DNA of 64,000 nt, from NCBI RefSeq assembly GCF_004570865.1, contig NZ_SPQS01000009.1, positions 186,001 to 250,000 of the forward strand, given 5' to 3'. Below are positions 19,076 through 27,603 of this stretch, one piece after another. A model generated the notes under the pieces. The model saw nothing but the letters and a program-made list of their open reading frames with translations. It ran no database searches and had not been told where the DNA came from. The DNA comes from Bradyrhizobium frederickii. GTDB lineage: Bacteria > Pseudomonadota > Alphaproteobacteria > Rhizobiales > Xanthobacteraceae. Each line of letters opens with the position of its first letter. Positions within the stretch are counted from its first letter, which is position 1. The position numbers and the translations under genes were made by a program.

Positions 19076-19156
19076 TCAGTGCATGTGGCCGATGAGATAG
19101 ATGCCGCCGCCGACGACCAGGATGGCGGGCACGGCCCAGAGAATCAATACCGGCAT
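19076..19156 (-). CDS. 26-residue membrane miniprotein
   Basis: Encodes a single hydrophobic helix (MPVLILWAVPAILVVGGG, then IYLIGHMH). A strong GGAGAGG ribosome site is 5 bases before ATG at 19156, and a GC-rich hairpin follows the stop. Length, membrane span and signals together suggest a real small membrane protein; similar mini-genes occur in bradyrhizobia. Too short for family detection by eye. Confidence 0.6.
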   Translation of the reverse strand: MPVLILWAVPAILVVGGGIYLIGHMH

Positions 19157-19287
19157 TTTCCTCTCCTCCAATCAGCTGCTCCCGGGGACGCAACGGGAAA
19201 AAACGGCAAACGTTCCGCCGCAAACGGAACAGGCCGGCGGATGGCGAGTTCATCGCAGCGCCGCATACAGCGGCGAGGGAGAATGCG

Positions 19288-19632
19288 ATGAAGAAATTCA
19301 TGCTGATATCGGCCGCCGCCCTGCTCGTGTCGACCAGCGCGATGGCGCAGACCACAGTGACCACGACGACCGGCGCCGGTCATGGCGCGACCGTGCAGAT
19401 CGAACCGGAATATCGCACCAAGATCCGGTCCTACGTCACCGAACACAAGATCCGCCCGGTCGAAACGCGCGAGAAGATCGTGGTTGGCTCGCCGGTACCG
19501 CGCGACGTCGAACTCGTGGCCGTTCCGAGCGACTGGGGCCCGTCGCTCACCAAATATCGTTACGTCTATTCGGGCAGCCACGTGATGCTGGTCGATCCCG
19601 AGACCCGCATGGTCGTCCAGCAGGTGGACTAA
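19288..19632 (+). CDS. DUF1236-containing secreted protein
   Basis: 114 residues: signal peptide (MKKFMLISAAALLVSTSAMA, cut near AQT), a Thr-rich linker, then the DUF1236 domain (EPEYRTKIRSYVTEHKI, GSPVPRDVELVAVP, YSGSHVMLVDPETRMVVQ). The family is periplasmic, frequent in Rhizobiales and of unknown role. A GAGGGAGAA site precedes the start. A strong hairpin follows the stop. Confidence 0.88.
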   Translation: MKKFMLISAAALLVSTSAMAQTTVTTTTGAGHGATVQIEPEYRTKIRSYVTEHKIRPVETREKIVVGSPVPRDVELVAVPSDWGPSLTKYRYVYSGSHVMLVDPETRMVVQQVD

Positions 19633-19640
19633 CGCCGCCG

Positions 19641-19668
19641 CGGCGGGCCGTGGAGGAGCGGCCCGCCG
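19641..19668 (+). terminator. Hairpin after the DUF1236 gene
   Basis: Perfect arms CGGCGGGCCG and CGGCCCGCCG around TGGAGGAG, 9 bases after the stop. No T-run follows, so termination is likely but not certain. Confidence 0.55.
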
Positions 19669-19704
19669 TGCATTTCCAATTGCTTCATTGCCCGGTGGCG
19701 CCTG

Positions 19705-20109
19705 ATGCCGATCGTTCGATATGTCATGTTTGCGAGCTGCTTCATCCTGGCTTTGTTGTTCGCACTCGATCGCTCTCTGCCACCGCTCGTCGAGCTTTCT
19801 ACAGGGCCCGATGTCGATCGCAGCATCATTCGCATCCACTCGGCGCGCGCCTGGCCCGAGAAGATCGTCTTCGACACGTCCACCCAGATCGCGACCGCCG
19901 TCTCCTCGCCCTTGCTCGCGACCGAGCGGCAAGCCGATCATGCCAGCCAAGCGTTTGCGATGGCGACGCCGGAGAAGCCGGACATGAAAATCATGGCCGC
20001 ATCTCAGCCCAACGCTGTTCGCGCAACCAGCCTTCGCTCGAAGCGGACAGCGCGTACGGAGTCTTCACACCGGTTCAACGATCGTCAGGTGATGGTCGGG
20101 GCGTTCTGA
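19705..20109 (+). CDS. Membrane-anchored hypothetical protein
   Basis: 134 residues. One N-terminal membrane segment (YVMFASCFILALLFALD) is followed by a polar Ala/Thr/Arg-rich region with SARAWPEKIVFDTSTQI. Proteins with this short SARxWPEKIVxD motif behind an N-terminal helix occur in Bradyrhizobium. No known domain; function unknown. The rest of the chain looks disordered. Confidence 0.65.
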   Translation: MPIVRYVMFASCFILALLFALDRSLPPLVELSTGPDVDRSIIRIHSARAWPEKIVFDTSTQIATAVSSPLLATERQADHASQAFAMATPEKPDMKIMAASQPNAVRATSLRSKRTARTESSHRFNDRQVMVGAF

Positions 20110-20333
20110 CAGAAGCAGGACTCGGTAGAGGGCGCACAACGCGCACACTCGCGGTCGCGCACATGAACAATGAATGAATGAAAGCGCTGCCCGGCCCTCG
20201 CGCCGAGGAACTTCGCATGGCTGCTGATTCATTGCGTCAGCATGTCCGACATGAGGAACGTTTGCGCGATTGCCAATTTATCCCGAGCCTAATTTGGCAA
20301 TCTGTTTTTTGGAAAACCCTGGAGGAGACAGAG

Positions 20334-20867
20334 ATGAGGATCCTGAAACTTTCTGCGGCTGCGGCCGCGCTGCTCGCCGGAACGGCGCTCGCCGTGGCGC
20401 AATCGAGCTCGACGATCGGCACCGGCGGTTCGTCAGCGGGCGGCGGCACCAGCAGCTCGACGGTCGGTACCGGCGGCTCTTCCGCCGGCGGCAGCGGGTC
20501 GGGATCTGCCTCGACGCTCGGCACCGGCGGCTCGTCGGCCGGCGGCGGCACCAGCAGCTCGACCGTGGGCACCGGCGGCTCGGCGGCCGGCAGCGGCTCG
20601 GGCAGCGGCTCGGCCTCGACGCTCGGCACCGGTGGCTCATCGGTCGGCGGCGGCAAGAGCTCGTCCAGCGTGGGCACCGGCGGCTCTGCCGCAGGCAGTG
20701 GCTCCAATTCCGCATCGACCGTTGGCACCGGCGGCTCGTCGGCCGGCGGCGGCAAGAGCGGCTCGACGGTCGGCGCAGCCGGCTCGTCTGCGGGTCATGC
20801 CAGCGACACGGGCATGGAAAAGGGCAAGGGCCACAACAAGGACGAGTGGAAGAAGGACAAGAACTAG
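20334..20867 (+). CDS. Secreted Gly/Ser repeat protein
   Basis: 177 residues. The signal peptide (KLSAAAAALLAGTALAVA) is followed by about seven imperfect repeats built on S-T-(V/L)-G-T-G-G-S-S-A-G-G-G (period about 19-22 residues), ending in a Lys/Asp-rich tail (GKGHNKDEWKKDKN). A strong GGAGGAG site precedes ATG at 20334; an upstream open frame is rejected. Two related Ser/Gly-rich exported genes follow on the same strand. It looks like a structural surface or matrix protein; no catalytic domain. Confidence 0.75.
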   Translation: MRILKLSAAAAALLAGTALAVAQSSSTIGTGGSSAGGGTSSSTVGTGGSSAGGSGSGSASTLGTGGSSAGGGTSSSTVGTGGSAAGSGSGSGSASTLGTGGSSVGGGKSSSSVGTGGSAAGSGSNSASTVGTGGSSAGGGKSGSTVGAAGSSAGHASDTGMEKGKGHNKDEWKKDKN

Positions 20868-20876
20868 TCCGATCCC

Positions 20877-20902
20877 GGGAGCGGCCACGTGCCGCTCCCT
20901 TT
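20877..20902 (+). terminator. Hairpin between Gly/Ser-protein genes
   Basis: Perfect arms GGGAGCGGC and GCCGCTCCC, loop CACGT, followed by TTT. It could terminate or attenuate transcription into the gene at 20924, giving more of the first product. Confidence 0.65.
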
Positions 20903-20923
20903 CCATGTTGAGGAGGAGCCGCA

Positions 20924-21277
20924 ATGAACAAGTCAATCGTTGCGATCATGGCGCTGACCTTGATGGGTAGCGCTGCATCGGCAGAAACTATGGAAAAGAC
21001 TGGCAAGACGGCATCGGGCGAGACCTGCAAGGTCACGGTGGTGAAGCACGCGGACGGCAGCATCAGCGCGGCCGGCTCGTCGGGTTCGAGCACGACCGGA
21101 TCGACGGCGTCGAGCGGTTCGCTGTCGAGCTCGAGCTCGGCCGGCGGATCGTCCGTGCATGTGCAGGCGGGCGGCGGCAACGTCTCCAGCTCCTCGTCGA
21201 CGTCGGGCGGTCCTGGCACCACGAGCGCCAGCACCATCACCGTCAACGGCTGCACGATCTCGACCTCGTCACCTTAA
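20924..21277 (+). CDS. Secreted Ser-rich low-complexity protein
   Basis: 117 residues: signal peptide (SIVAIMALTLMGSAASA), a short ordered part with Cys (SGETCKVTVVKHADGS), a long Ser/Gly/Thr tract, and a final NGCTISTSSP giving a second Cys. The two Cys could bridge the ends of the flexible tract. GAGGAG precedes the start. Middle member of a three-gene run of similar exported proteins. Function unknown. Confidence 0.7.
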   Translation: MNKSIVAIMALTLMGSAASAETMEKTGKTASGETCKVTVVKHADGSISAAGSSGSSTTGSTASSGSLSSSSSAGGSSVHVQAGGGNVSSSSSTSGGPGTTSASTITVNGCTISTSSP

Positions 21278-21299
21278 GATACATCGAGAGGATTGAAAC

Positions 21300-21728
21300 A
21301 TGAGGACCTTGCTTACGACCTCGGCGGTCGCACTGCTGCTCGCCGCCACTTCACCGGCACTCGCCCAGAAAAGTATCACCGGCGGAAGCGCCGGCTCGGC
21401 CGCGACGGGCGGCACCTCGGCCTCGACGGTTGGCACCGGTGGTACGTCCACCTCGGCGACGGGCAGTACCGGCTCGTCGATCGCGGCCGGCGGCAGCGCC
21501 GCGGCCGTGAACGGCAAGACGCAGACCGGCGTCAGCATGAACAAGGGCAACGGGCCGGTGATGAATTCCAACGCCCGCGCGCAGGCCCATGAGGGCGGCA
21601 CGTTCAGCCGCTCGCACACGCGGACCAAGGTCAAGGCCGGCGAACAGGTCGGTTCGACCACCAAGACTATGTCGCACGTGCCGGGCTCGAAGCCGACCAT
21701 GTCGACCACGTCGACGACCGCACGGTAG
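21300..21728 (+). CDS. Secreted Gly/Ser/Thr-rich protein
   Basis: 142 residues: signal peptide (LLTTSAVALLLAATSPALA), then GGSAGSAATGG and STVGTGGTS repeats matching those of the protein at 20334, then a more polar C-terminal half (KTQTGVSMNKGNGPVMNSN, Arg/Lys/Thr-rich). Starts 22 bases after the preceding gene, so an operon is likely. No known domain. Confidence 0.7.
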   Translation: MRTLLTTSAVALLLAATSPALAQKSITGGSAGSAATGGTSASTVGTGGTSTSATGSTGSSIAAGGSAAAVNGKTQTGVSMNKGNGPVMNSNARAQAHEGGTFSRSHTRTKVKAGEQVGSTTKTMSHVPGSKPTMSTTSTTAR

Positions 21729-21744
21729 AACAACCTCACCACCT

Positions 21745-21768
21745 GCCGCCCGAGCTTGCCCGGGCGGC
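21745..21768. terminator. Bidirectional terminator-like hairpin
   Basis: Stem GCCGCCCG / CGGGCGGC with an 8-base loop, placed between the convergent genes ending at 21728 (plus) and 21786 (minus). Confidence 0.55.
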
Positions 21769-21785
21769 GCTGGTCCTGCATCCGC

Positions 21786-22244
21786 TCAGTCGGCGCGCAG
21801 GCTGTGGCTGATCCGTGTAACGATGCGATCCCATTGCCGCTTCTCGGCCGCGGGATAATTGATCAGCACGCAGTGCACGTAGCCGCGAGAAAAGTTGCAA
21901 CGGTTGTACCAGATCTTGTCGCGCTTGATGCTGGAGACCACGAAGAATCTCGGCGTGATCCGTTTGTAGATGATGCCGGACGGCGGCTCCTTCCTGGCGA
22001 GGAACTCAGCGGGCGGAAGACCCTCCCGGTTGGAAACGGCCTGGACGGTGAGATCGGCCCTGCCGTCGGAAGTGCGAAATTGCTGGCCGTAGCCATCGGG
22101 CTTGCCGGCCATCTCCGTGAAAACAGAGACGGGAACGTCGGCCGAGGTTCTTGTCTCGGGAATCCGATAGCTCGTCCAGCCGTCTGCATTCGCGTCAGAA
22201 AGCATCACAGACAGCGCAATGGCGGCAACAGGGATCGTCTTCAT
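21786..22244 (-). CDS. Secreted hypothetical protein
   Basis: 152 residues: signal peptide (KTIPVAAIALSVMLSDANA), then a globular domain with WTSYRIPETRTSADVPVSVF, GRADLTVQAVSN and YNRCNFSRGYVHCVLINYP (two Cys). The pattern resembles a Bradyrhizobium family of periplasmic proteins of about 150 residues. Function unknown. The 72-residue gene at 22255 lies 10 bases upstream on the same strand and may share its transcript. Confidence 0.72.
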   Translation of the reverse strand: MKTIPVAAIALSVMLSDANADGWTSYRIPETRTSADVPVSVFTEMAGKPDGYGQQFRTSDGRADLTVQAVSNREGLPPAEFLARKEPPSGIIYKRITPRFFVVSSIKRDKIWYNRCNFSRGYVHCVLINYPAAEKRQWDRIVTRISHSLRAD

Positions 22245-22254
22245 GTCGGCCTCA

Positions 22255-22473
22255 TCATTTGCGCGGCGCCAGTTGCAGCTCCATCAGAGCGATCCGCTGC
22301 AAATTCCCGACGTCGCGCTCGCCCGCGCCAGCCGTACGCAGAATGGATTCCGCGAGCGCGTTGACGTGCGAGGCGTGCACGGGCTCGGGCAGTGTGGCAA
22401 CCGCGGCTTCCAGGGCGGTCGTCATGATCTCGATCACCTCGGGAGAAAATTCGGCGTTGGAAAAGTTCTTCAT
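22255..22473 (-). CDS. Small helical hypothetical protein, 72 residues
   Basis: No signal peptide; predicted helical (FSPEVIEIMTTALEAAVATL, VNALAESILRTA). Resembles short Rhizobiales proteins found near many unrelated genes. Its stop is 10 bases before the secreted protein gene at 22244. Role unknown; no metal or nucleotide motif. Confidence 0.65.
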   Translation of the reverse strand: MKNFSNAEFSPEVIEIMTTALEAAVATLPEPVHASHVNALAESILRTAGAGERDVGNLQRIALMELQLAPRK

Positions 22474-22581
22474 CGCGCATCGGCCCTTGCTGCGGGCCGT
22501 CGGTCAACGCCAGGAAAAAGTGGAAGTTCCTGGATGGGCGCGCGCCCAAACCAAGTCGAGCGGGGCGGCCGGCGTGCCGCG

Positions 22582-24141
22582 CTACGTCGCTGGCTGGTAG
22601 CGCGTGAGATGCTCGAATTCCGCGTCCTCGCGCGCGACGCTCTGCATTCTCGCATGGCTGCCGATGACGAGACCGGCGAGCGAGAGCATGAGTCCAAGCG
22701 CGAGCGGCGCGAACAAGGCCTCTTCCTGGAACAATCCGTTGAGCAGCACGACCATGACGCCGAAGCCGGCGAGACCCTGCGTCAGATAGCCTGACGAGGC
22801 GTAGAGACGCCAGGCCTTGAGCGCCACCGCGAGATAGAAGCCTAGCGGCACGAAGGCGGCGATCCCCATCTGGTACAGCAGCACGCCGATCGCGCTTTCG
22901 ACCGCGCCATCGATCGTTCCGGCCGCCTGCGCCGCGCCCCAGTCGATGGAGAAATAGCTGTCCGACAAATTGCCGCCGACGCCGAGACCGCGGCCGAACG
23001 GTTTCTCCAGGAATCCGTTGAGGCCCCCCATCAGGCCAATGACGTGATAGTCGCCGATCTGCAGGCCGACGCGGATCGCCAGAATCGCAAAGGCGAACAG
23101 GCCCAGGAAGCCGAGCAGCAGCGTCACCACGGCACCGAGCAGCCGGGTCGAGATCCAGGCCGCGACCACGAAGACCATCACAATGAGCGCACCCTTCACG
23201 CTGCAAAGGACCAGCAGCGGCAACGCCGCAAGCGCCAGCAGCGGCCGTCCCACCGAGAACAGGAACAGGGCCAGAAAGCCGATCCCGTAGGCGAAGCTGA
23301 TCGGGTGCATGTTCGGGCCGTGGATGCGCAGCATCTTCGACAAGCCGAACCCTTCGAGCAGAGGCGTGTTCAGGAAGTCGAACCTAAAGCGATCCTTGAG
23401 GTCGACCGGCACGTTTCCGGTGGCCCGCATCTCGGCCTCCCAGACGCCCGAATGGGTCGCCTTGAGCTCGTCGAAACCCCAGAATGTATAGCCGTTGGTG
23501 ATGGCCAGCCAGAAATCCCGGAATGCAAATTCGATATAGCCGCACGAGATGAGAACGACCGCGACCGTCACCAGGAACGGCGTGATGCGCACCTCGTAGG
23601 TCGCGGCCGTCAGCAGCGACAGCTGGAACAGGAACAGCGGAAGCACGATGTTGCGCAGATAGACCGCGGCCGGCTGCCCGTTCTGGCTGAACCCGACCGC
23701 GAAATACAGCGACACCACGGCGAGGGTGACGACACCCCAGCGCATGATCTGGTTCACCTCGGCCGATTGATTCCTCCGGCCCAGCACGTAGAGCCCGAAC
23801 GTCGCCAGCCACATCACGGAGCAGACGAGGAAATTGTAGCCCTTGATGAAATCGAGATCGGACGGCAGCGGCACCAGCGGCGACAGGATCGAGGCGAACA
23901 GGTTCTGGAAGAACAGGACGAAGATCGCGACGGCCGGCGCATAGGTCGGGACCACGACGACGATGGCGATGCCGACGAGCACCTCGACGGCAATGGCGAG
24001 GATCGGATCGGCGAGGTGCAGGATCGGAGCAGAGCCGATCGTTGCCACGGCCAGGCAGAAGATCAGGACCAGCTCGCGCCAGGCCGGCGGCGTTGGGCCG
24101 GCCTGCACGGTCTCAACCTGCGGTGAATCCCCGGCGCTCAT
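22582..24141 (-). CDS. Polysaccharide polymerase/O-antigen ligase-like membrane protein
   Basis: 519 residues with about 11-12 membrane spans and a large loop between the middle spans (TFWGFDELKATHSGVWEAEM ... FRFDFLNTPLLEG region), the layout of Wzy polymerases and WaaL-type ligases. Conserved family residues are hard to place by eye. ATG at 24141 is preceded by AGGGAC; the much longer open frame upstream is not coding. It is the last gene of a minus-strand module with a GH5 hydrolase and a Wzc/GumC-like protein, so it probably polymerises the exopolysaccharide handled by that module. Confidence 0.78.
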   Translation of the reverse strand: MSAGDSPQVETVQAGPTPPAWRELVLIFCLAVATIGSAPILHLADPILAIAVEVLVGIAIVVVVPTYAPAVAIFVLFFQNLFASILSPLVPLPSDLDFIKGYNFLVCSVMWLATFGLYVLGRRNQSAEVNQIMRWGVVTLAVVSLYFAVGFSQNGQPAAVYLRNIVLPLFLFQLSLLTAATYEVRITPFLVTVAVVLISCGYIEFAFRDFWLAITNGYTFWGFDELKATHSGVWEAEMRATGNVPVDLKDRFRFDFLNTPLLEGFGLSKMLRIHGPNMHPISFAYGIGFLALFLFSVGRPLLALAALPLLVLCSVKGALIVMVFVVAAWISTRLLGAVVTLLLGFLGLFAFAILAIRVGLQIGDYHVIGLMGGLNGFLEKPFGRGLGVGGNLSDSYFSIDWGAAQAAGTIDGAVESAIGVLLYQMGIAAFVPLGFYLAVALKAWRLYASSGYLTQGLAGFGVMVVLLNGLFQEEALFAPLALGLMLSLAGLVIGSHARMQSVAREDAEFEHLTRYQPAT

Positions 24142-24221
24142 CGATCGTCCCTTGGCATCGCGCGGCGAGCACGATAGCGGGGCGATGTGTAAGGATTCGT
24201 TAACGATAGCGGACCGCGCTG

Positions 24222-25373
24222 TCAGCGGCGGCCAGGCCGGGTCGCGCCGCCGAGCAATGCCCGCATCACGTCGGGATCGGGCCTGCCGGTGTTGCGGTCG
24301 ACGAGGCCAAAGCCCTGCGCCAGCTCCCAATGCGTCCAGCCCCAGCAATGGTCGCGGGCGTAAGCGGTGACCTCCGCCAGCCAGCGCAACCGGCTCGCTC
24401 TTGGCGCGCCGGCCTTCAGCACGCCGAATTCGTTGACGATGATCGGCCGCGCGAATTGCTGCTGCCATTGCAGCGCGGGCGCAAGCCAGCGATCGGCCCC
24501 CGGCTTGTCCTTGGCGGCGGCAATGGCGACGTCGAGCATGCCGAGCGCCTTGGTCGCGCCCCTCAGCTGCAGATCCTGGCGCAGGGCCTGAATTTTGGGG
24601 TCGCCGGAATTGATCGGATAAGGCAGATCGATGATGTCGTGCAGCGGATCCTGCCCATCCCAATGGGCCTGATGGGTGAACACCATCGGATCATAGAAGT
24701 GGATGGCATAGACGACGTCAGGGTCGGGCAGCGGACGGAATCGCGGCAGCGAGTCCGCGCGCTGCCAGTTGACCGGACCGACGACGAGGGTATTGGCGGG
24801 AAGCAATTTGCGGACGAAGGCGGCGAGCGCCTCGACCTCGGTCTGCCATTTGTCGGCGTCGATATCGGGCTCGTTGAGCAGCTCGGCGAAAACGCGATCG
24901 GCCGGAAAGGATCGAATGACCTCGGCAAGGCCGCTCCAGGCCTCCTGCATCTGACGCAGCGCCGCGCCCTGATCTTCCTTGTGCAGGCGGTTGAAGCGAT
25001 CGCCGGGATGAAGATCGACGGAGATGGCGTAGCCCAGCGCGGTGAGCTGCTTCAGCGCCTTGTCGAGCACGCGCAGCGTCGCCTCGCGCTCGTCCTTCGA
25101 GGCGAAACCAGGCATCACGCGCTCTGCCGGCACCGGCAGCCGGACATGGCTCATTCCCGCCCTGCGCAGCTGCTGCAACAACTCGCGGCTCGGGGCTGCA
25201 CCGTTGATCCAGCCGTCGGCATTGAAGCCGCGAGACAATGCGGCGAGCCTGCCAGGTGCGACCGTCTGCGGCACGGGCACACAATCGCTGGCGAAGACCG
25301 GGGAGCCGAATGAGATCGACAGCGACAGCATCGCTCCGGCCAGCAGCCGACCGCACGAGCCTGCCATCGTCAA
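24222..25373 (-). CDS. Secreted glycoside hydrolase family 5 (cellulase-like)
   Basis: 383 residues: signal peptide (LAGAMLSLSISFGSPVFA) and a GH5 TIM barrel. The acid/base glutamate is in ELLNEPDID and the nucleophile glutamate in IIVNEFGVLK; substrate-site residues are in HFYDPMVFTHQ and WGWTHWEL. It hydrolyses a beta-glycan, perhaps trimming the polysaccharide exported by its neighbours. Its start overlaps the stop of the upstream Wzc-like gene by four bases (ATGA), indicating translational coupling. Probably periplasmic. Confidence 0.88.
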   Translation of the reverse strand: MTMAGSCGRLLAGAMLSLSISFGSPVFASDCVPVPQTVAPGRLAALSRGFNADGWINGAAPSRELLQQLRRAGMSHVRLPVPAERVMPGFASKDEREATLRVLDKALKQLTALGYAISVDLHPGDRFNRLHKEDQGAALRQMQEAWSGLAEVIRSFPADRVFAELLNEPDIDADKWQTEVEALAAFVRKLLPANTLVVGPVNWQRADSLPRFRPLPDPDVVYAIHFYDPMVFTHQAHWDGQDPLHDIIDLPYPINSGDPKIQALRQDLQLRGATKALGMLDVAIAAAKDKPGADRWLAPALQWQQQFARPIIVNEFGVLKAGAPRASRLRWLAEVTAYARDHCWGWTHWELAQGFGLVDRNTGRPDPDVMRALLGGATRPGRR

Positions 25374-27541
25374 ACCGCAAGTCCCAATGCGCCGCCGTCG
25401 GGGTGCGGCGCCTGCGAGCCGGCAGGCGCATGATTGACGACGAGCCCCGTCGGCACGGTCTCGTACCGCGACAGCGCCGTGGTCACCCGGCGCATCGCCG
25501 CCGAACCGAGCTCGCCGGCGCGCGCCACCAGGACGATCAGGTCGGCATGCGCCGCCAGCGCGATGGCATCGGGCTGCAAGGCGAGATTGCCGGCATGGAC
25601 GATGATCAGATCGAACTCCGAACGAATATCGTCCTCAGGCCTCGCATCGGCCTTGCGGCCGGCGCTCAGGAGCTCGTCGATCGACTGCAATCCCGCCGTG
25701 GTCGAACCATCGTTCCATTCCGTCACCGGCGGCTGGTGACCTGCGAATTCCCCCTGCAGCCGGATCAAGACGCTCATCATGCCGCGTGTCACCGCGGCCC
25801 GATTCAGCGAGCGCGCAACGGTGTTGCCGCCGGCGCTCTTGCCGACCGACAACACCAGGGCGACCTTGCAGCCACGCACCGGCACGCGATCGATCCGCTC
25901 GAGCAGCGGCCGCAGATAGGCACCGAGATCAAGCTCGCCGGGGGAAGCGATCGGTTTTTGCCAGACGGTGCTGGTCGCGGTCGCGGACAAAAGATCGGGG
26001 ATGCGGGCCCAGACCGGAAGCCGCGGCATCGCTTCCGGCCGGGCAGCAGCCGGAGGCTGAGCTTGCGGCGGGGCTTGTGGCTGGAGCTGAGATTGGACTT
26101 GCCGAGCCTGCGTGTTCGCCACGGCTGCCTGCATGGGAGCCTCGGTCGGCGCGGACTGATCGGACATGCTCGTCGTCACCGCAACGGCAGCGGTCGACGT
26201 CAGCAGCGAGCCGATCGCCAGCGCCGCCAGCAGCAGTGCGAGCGGCGGGCGCGTCGGGCGCAGCGGCGGAATGGCAGCCGAAGCGATCTTGGTCTGCGAG
26301 GCCTGCAGCTGACGCTGCTCGTTGGTGGTTTTGAACCGCGACAGGAACTGCTCGTAGATGTTCCGGTTGGCGTCGGCGTCGCGCTGCAGCTCCTGCAGCT
26401 TCACCAGCGCCTGCCCGTCGACCAGCATCTGGGTCTCGACCGCCTTGAGCTGCTTTTCCAGCGCTCTCTGCTGCTCCAGCTGAGCCTCATATTCGGACTT
26501 CGCCGTTTCGATGTTCTTCTTCCGCTCGGACTCGATCTGCCGGTTGATATCGGCGAGCTGGCTGTACGAGATCGCGAGATCGGGATGGCGCTCGCCGTAC
26601 ACCGCCTTCTTCTGCGCGATCTGGTCATTCAAGGTCGAGCGCTGCGCCCGCAGCATGCTCAGGAGGTCCTGCTTCACCGGCCCTTCGACATTGGCCTTGA
26701 GATCGCGCTGCACCTGGTCGTAGCGCGCCTTGGCTTCCTCGGTGCGAAGACGCGCGGCGGAGACCTGCTGATTGAGATCGGTCACCCGCAATTGCTGCGT
26801 GGTGGAATCCTTGCCGGCGTTGAGGATCTTGTGCTCGAGCCGGAAGGCGGCGACGGCGTCTTCCGACGCGCGCAGGCGCTCGTTCAACGCCTTCAGCCGG
26901 TCCTTGAGCCAGTCTGCGGCCTCGTCCGTGGCCGCGGTGCGGACGCGGCCCTGGCTGGCGACGAACGCCTCGGCGATGGCGTTGGCGTAGTAGGCGGCGC
27001 GTTCCGGGCGGTTCGAGGTGAAGGAAATCGCAATGACGTAGGTGAGCCCGCGGCGCGTGATCTCGAGGCGGCTGCGGAATTTTTCGAGCAGCCGCGTCAT
27101 GTCGGTATGGCCGCCCGCGATGTCATCGTCGTCGGCGATCTTGAGCTGCTCGATCAGGGGGCGGAGAAAGCCGTCCGATTTGGCGATCTCGATCTGGCTC
27201 TGAAGCGCCGCGGCGTCCTGGCCGATGCCCGGCAGGACGTCCTGCTCCGTGGTGATGCGCAGCTCGCGGGGATCGAGCACGACCAGGGCCGTCGCGGCAT
27301 AGCGGACCGGCAGAACCATGAGAACGACGACGCCGAGGGCGAACAGTGCCAGCGCCAGCGTCAGAATGCGCCGGCCGTTCTCGCGCAGGAAAAAGAGTGC
27401 TCCGGAGACGGTCAGCGATCCCTTGATCAGCGCCGGCGCGGCGCTGTCGGGCCTCGTCCGCGCAGCCTGCGGCGTTTCCCACGAAGCCGCTGGCTCCGTC
27501 GGGGCGATGCTTCGCGGAGATGCGCGGCTACCGAACGCCAT
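25370..27541 (-). CDS. Wzc/GumC-like polysaccharide co-polymerase with degenerate kinase domain
   Basis: 723 residues. Membrane span at about 58-78 followed by a Wzz domain, a long periplasmic coiled coil (about 210-420) and a second span near 430-450. A Pro/Gln-rich linker then joins a cytoplasmic domain shaped like a BY-kinase. The P-loop is VGKSAGGNT instead of a regular GxxGxGKT, and the DLIIVHAG segment lacks the normal Walker B acid pair; no C-terminal tyrosine cluster is visible. It likely controls chain length or export, perhaps without kinase activity. First gene of the operon with GH5 and polymerase. Confidence 0.85.
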   Translation of the reverse strand: MAFGSRASPRSIAPTEPAASWETPQAARTRPDSAAPALIKGSLTVSGALFFLRENGRRILTLALALFALGVVVLMVLPVRYAATALVVLDPRELRITTEQDVLPGIGQDAAALQSQIEIAKSDGFLRPLIEQLKIADDDDIAGGHTDMTRLLEKFRSRLEITRRGLTYVIAISFTSNRPERAAYYANAIAEAFVASQGRVRTAATDEAADWLKDRLKALNERLRASEDAVAAFRLEHKILNAGKDSTTQQLRVTDLNQQVSAARLRTEEAKARYDQVQRDLKANVEGPVKQDLLSMLRAQRSTLNDQIAQKKAVYGERHPDLAISYSQLADINRQIESERKKNIETAKSEYEAQLEQQRALEKQLKAVETQMLVDGQALVKLQELQRDADANRNIYEQFLSRFKTTNEQRQLQASQTKIASAAIPPLRPTRPPLALLLAALAIGSLLTSTAAVAVTTSMSDQSAPTEAPMQAAVANTQARQVQSQLQPQAPPQAQPPAAARPEAMPRLPVWARIPDLLSATATSTVWQKPIASPGELDLGAYLRPLLERIDRVPVRGCKVALVLSVGKSAGGNTVARSLNRAAVTRGMMSVLIRLQGEFAGHQPPVTEWNDGSTTAGLQSIDELLSAGRKADARPEDDIRSEFDLIIVHAGNLALQPDAIALAAHADLIVLVARAGELGSAAMRRVTTALSRYETVPTGLVVNHAPAGSQAPHPDGGALGLAV

Positions 27542-27603
27542 GGGATTGGACTCGAAATCAACTGACTGTCGCAGCTCAGAGGCTTGCTACACCGTAAATA
27601 TCC

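Noticed and set aside
19101..20177. 358-codon frame across the DUF1236 gene and its neighbour
   Set aside because: It is out of frame with two genes that have signal peptides and ribosome sites; product is Arg/His-rich without a domain.
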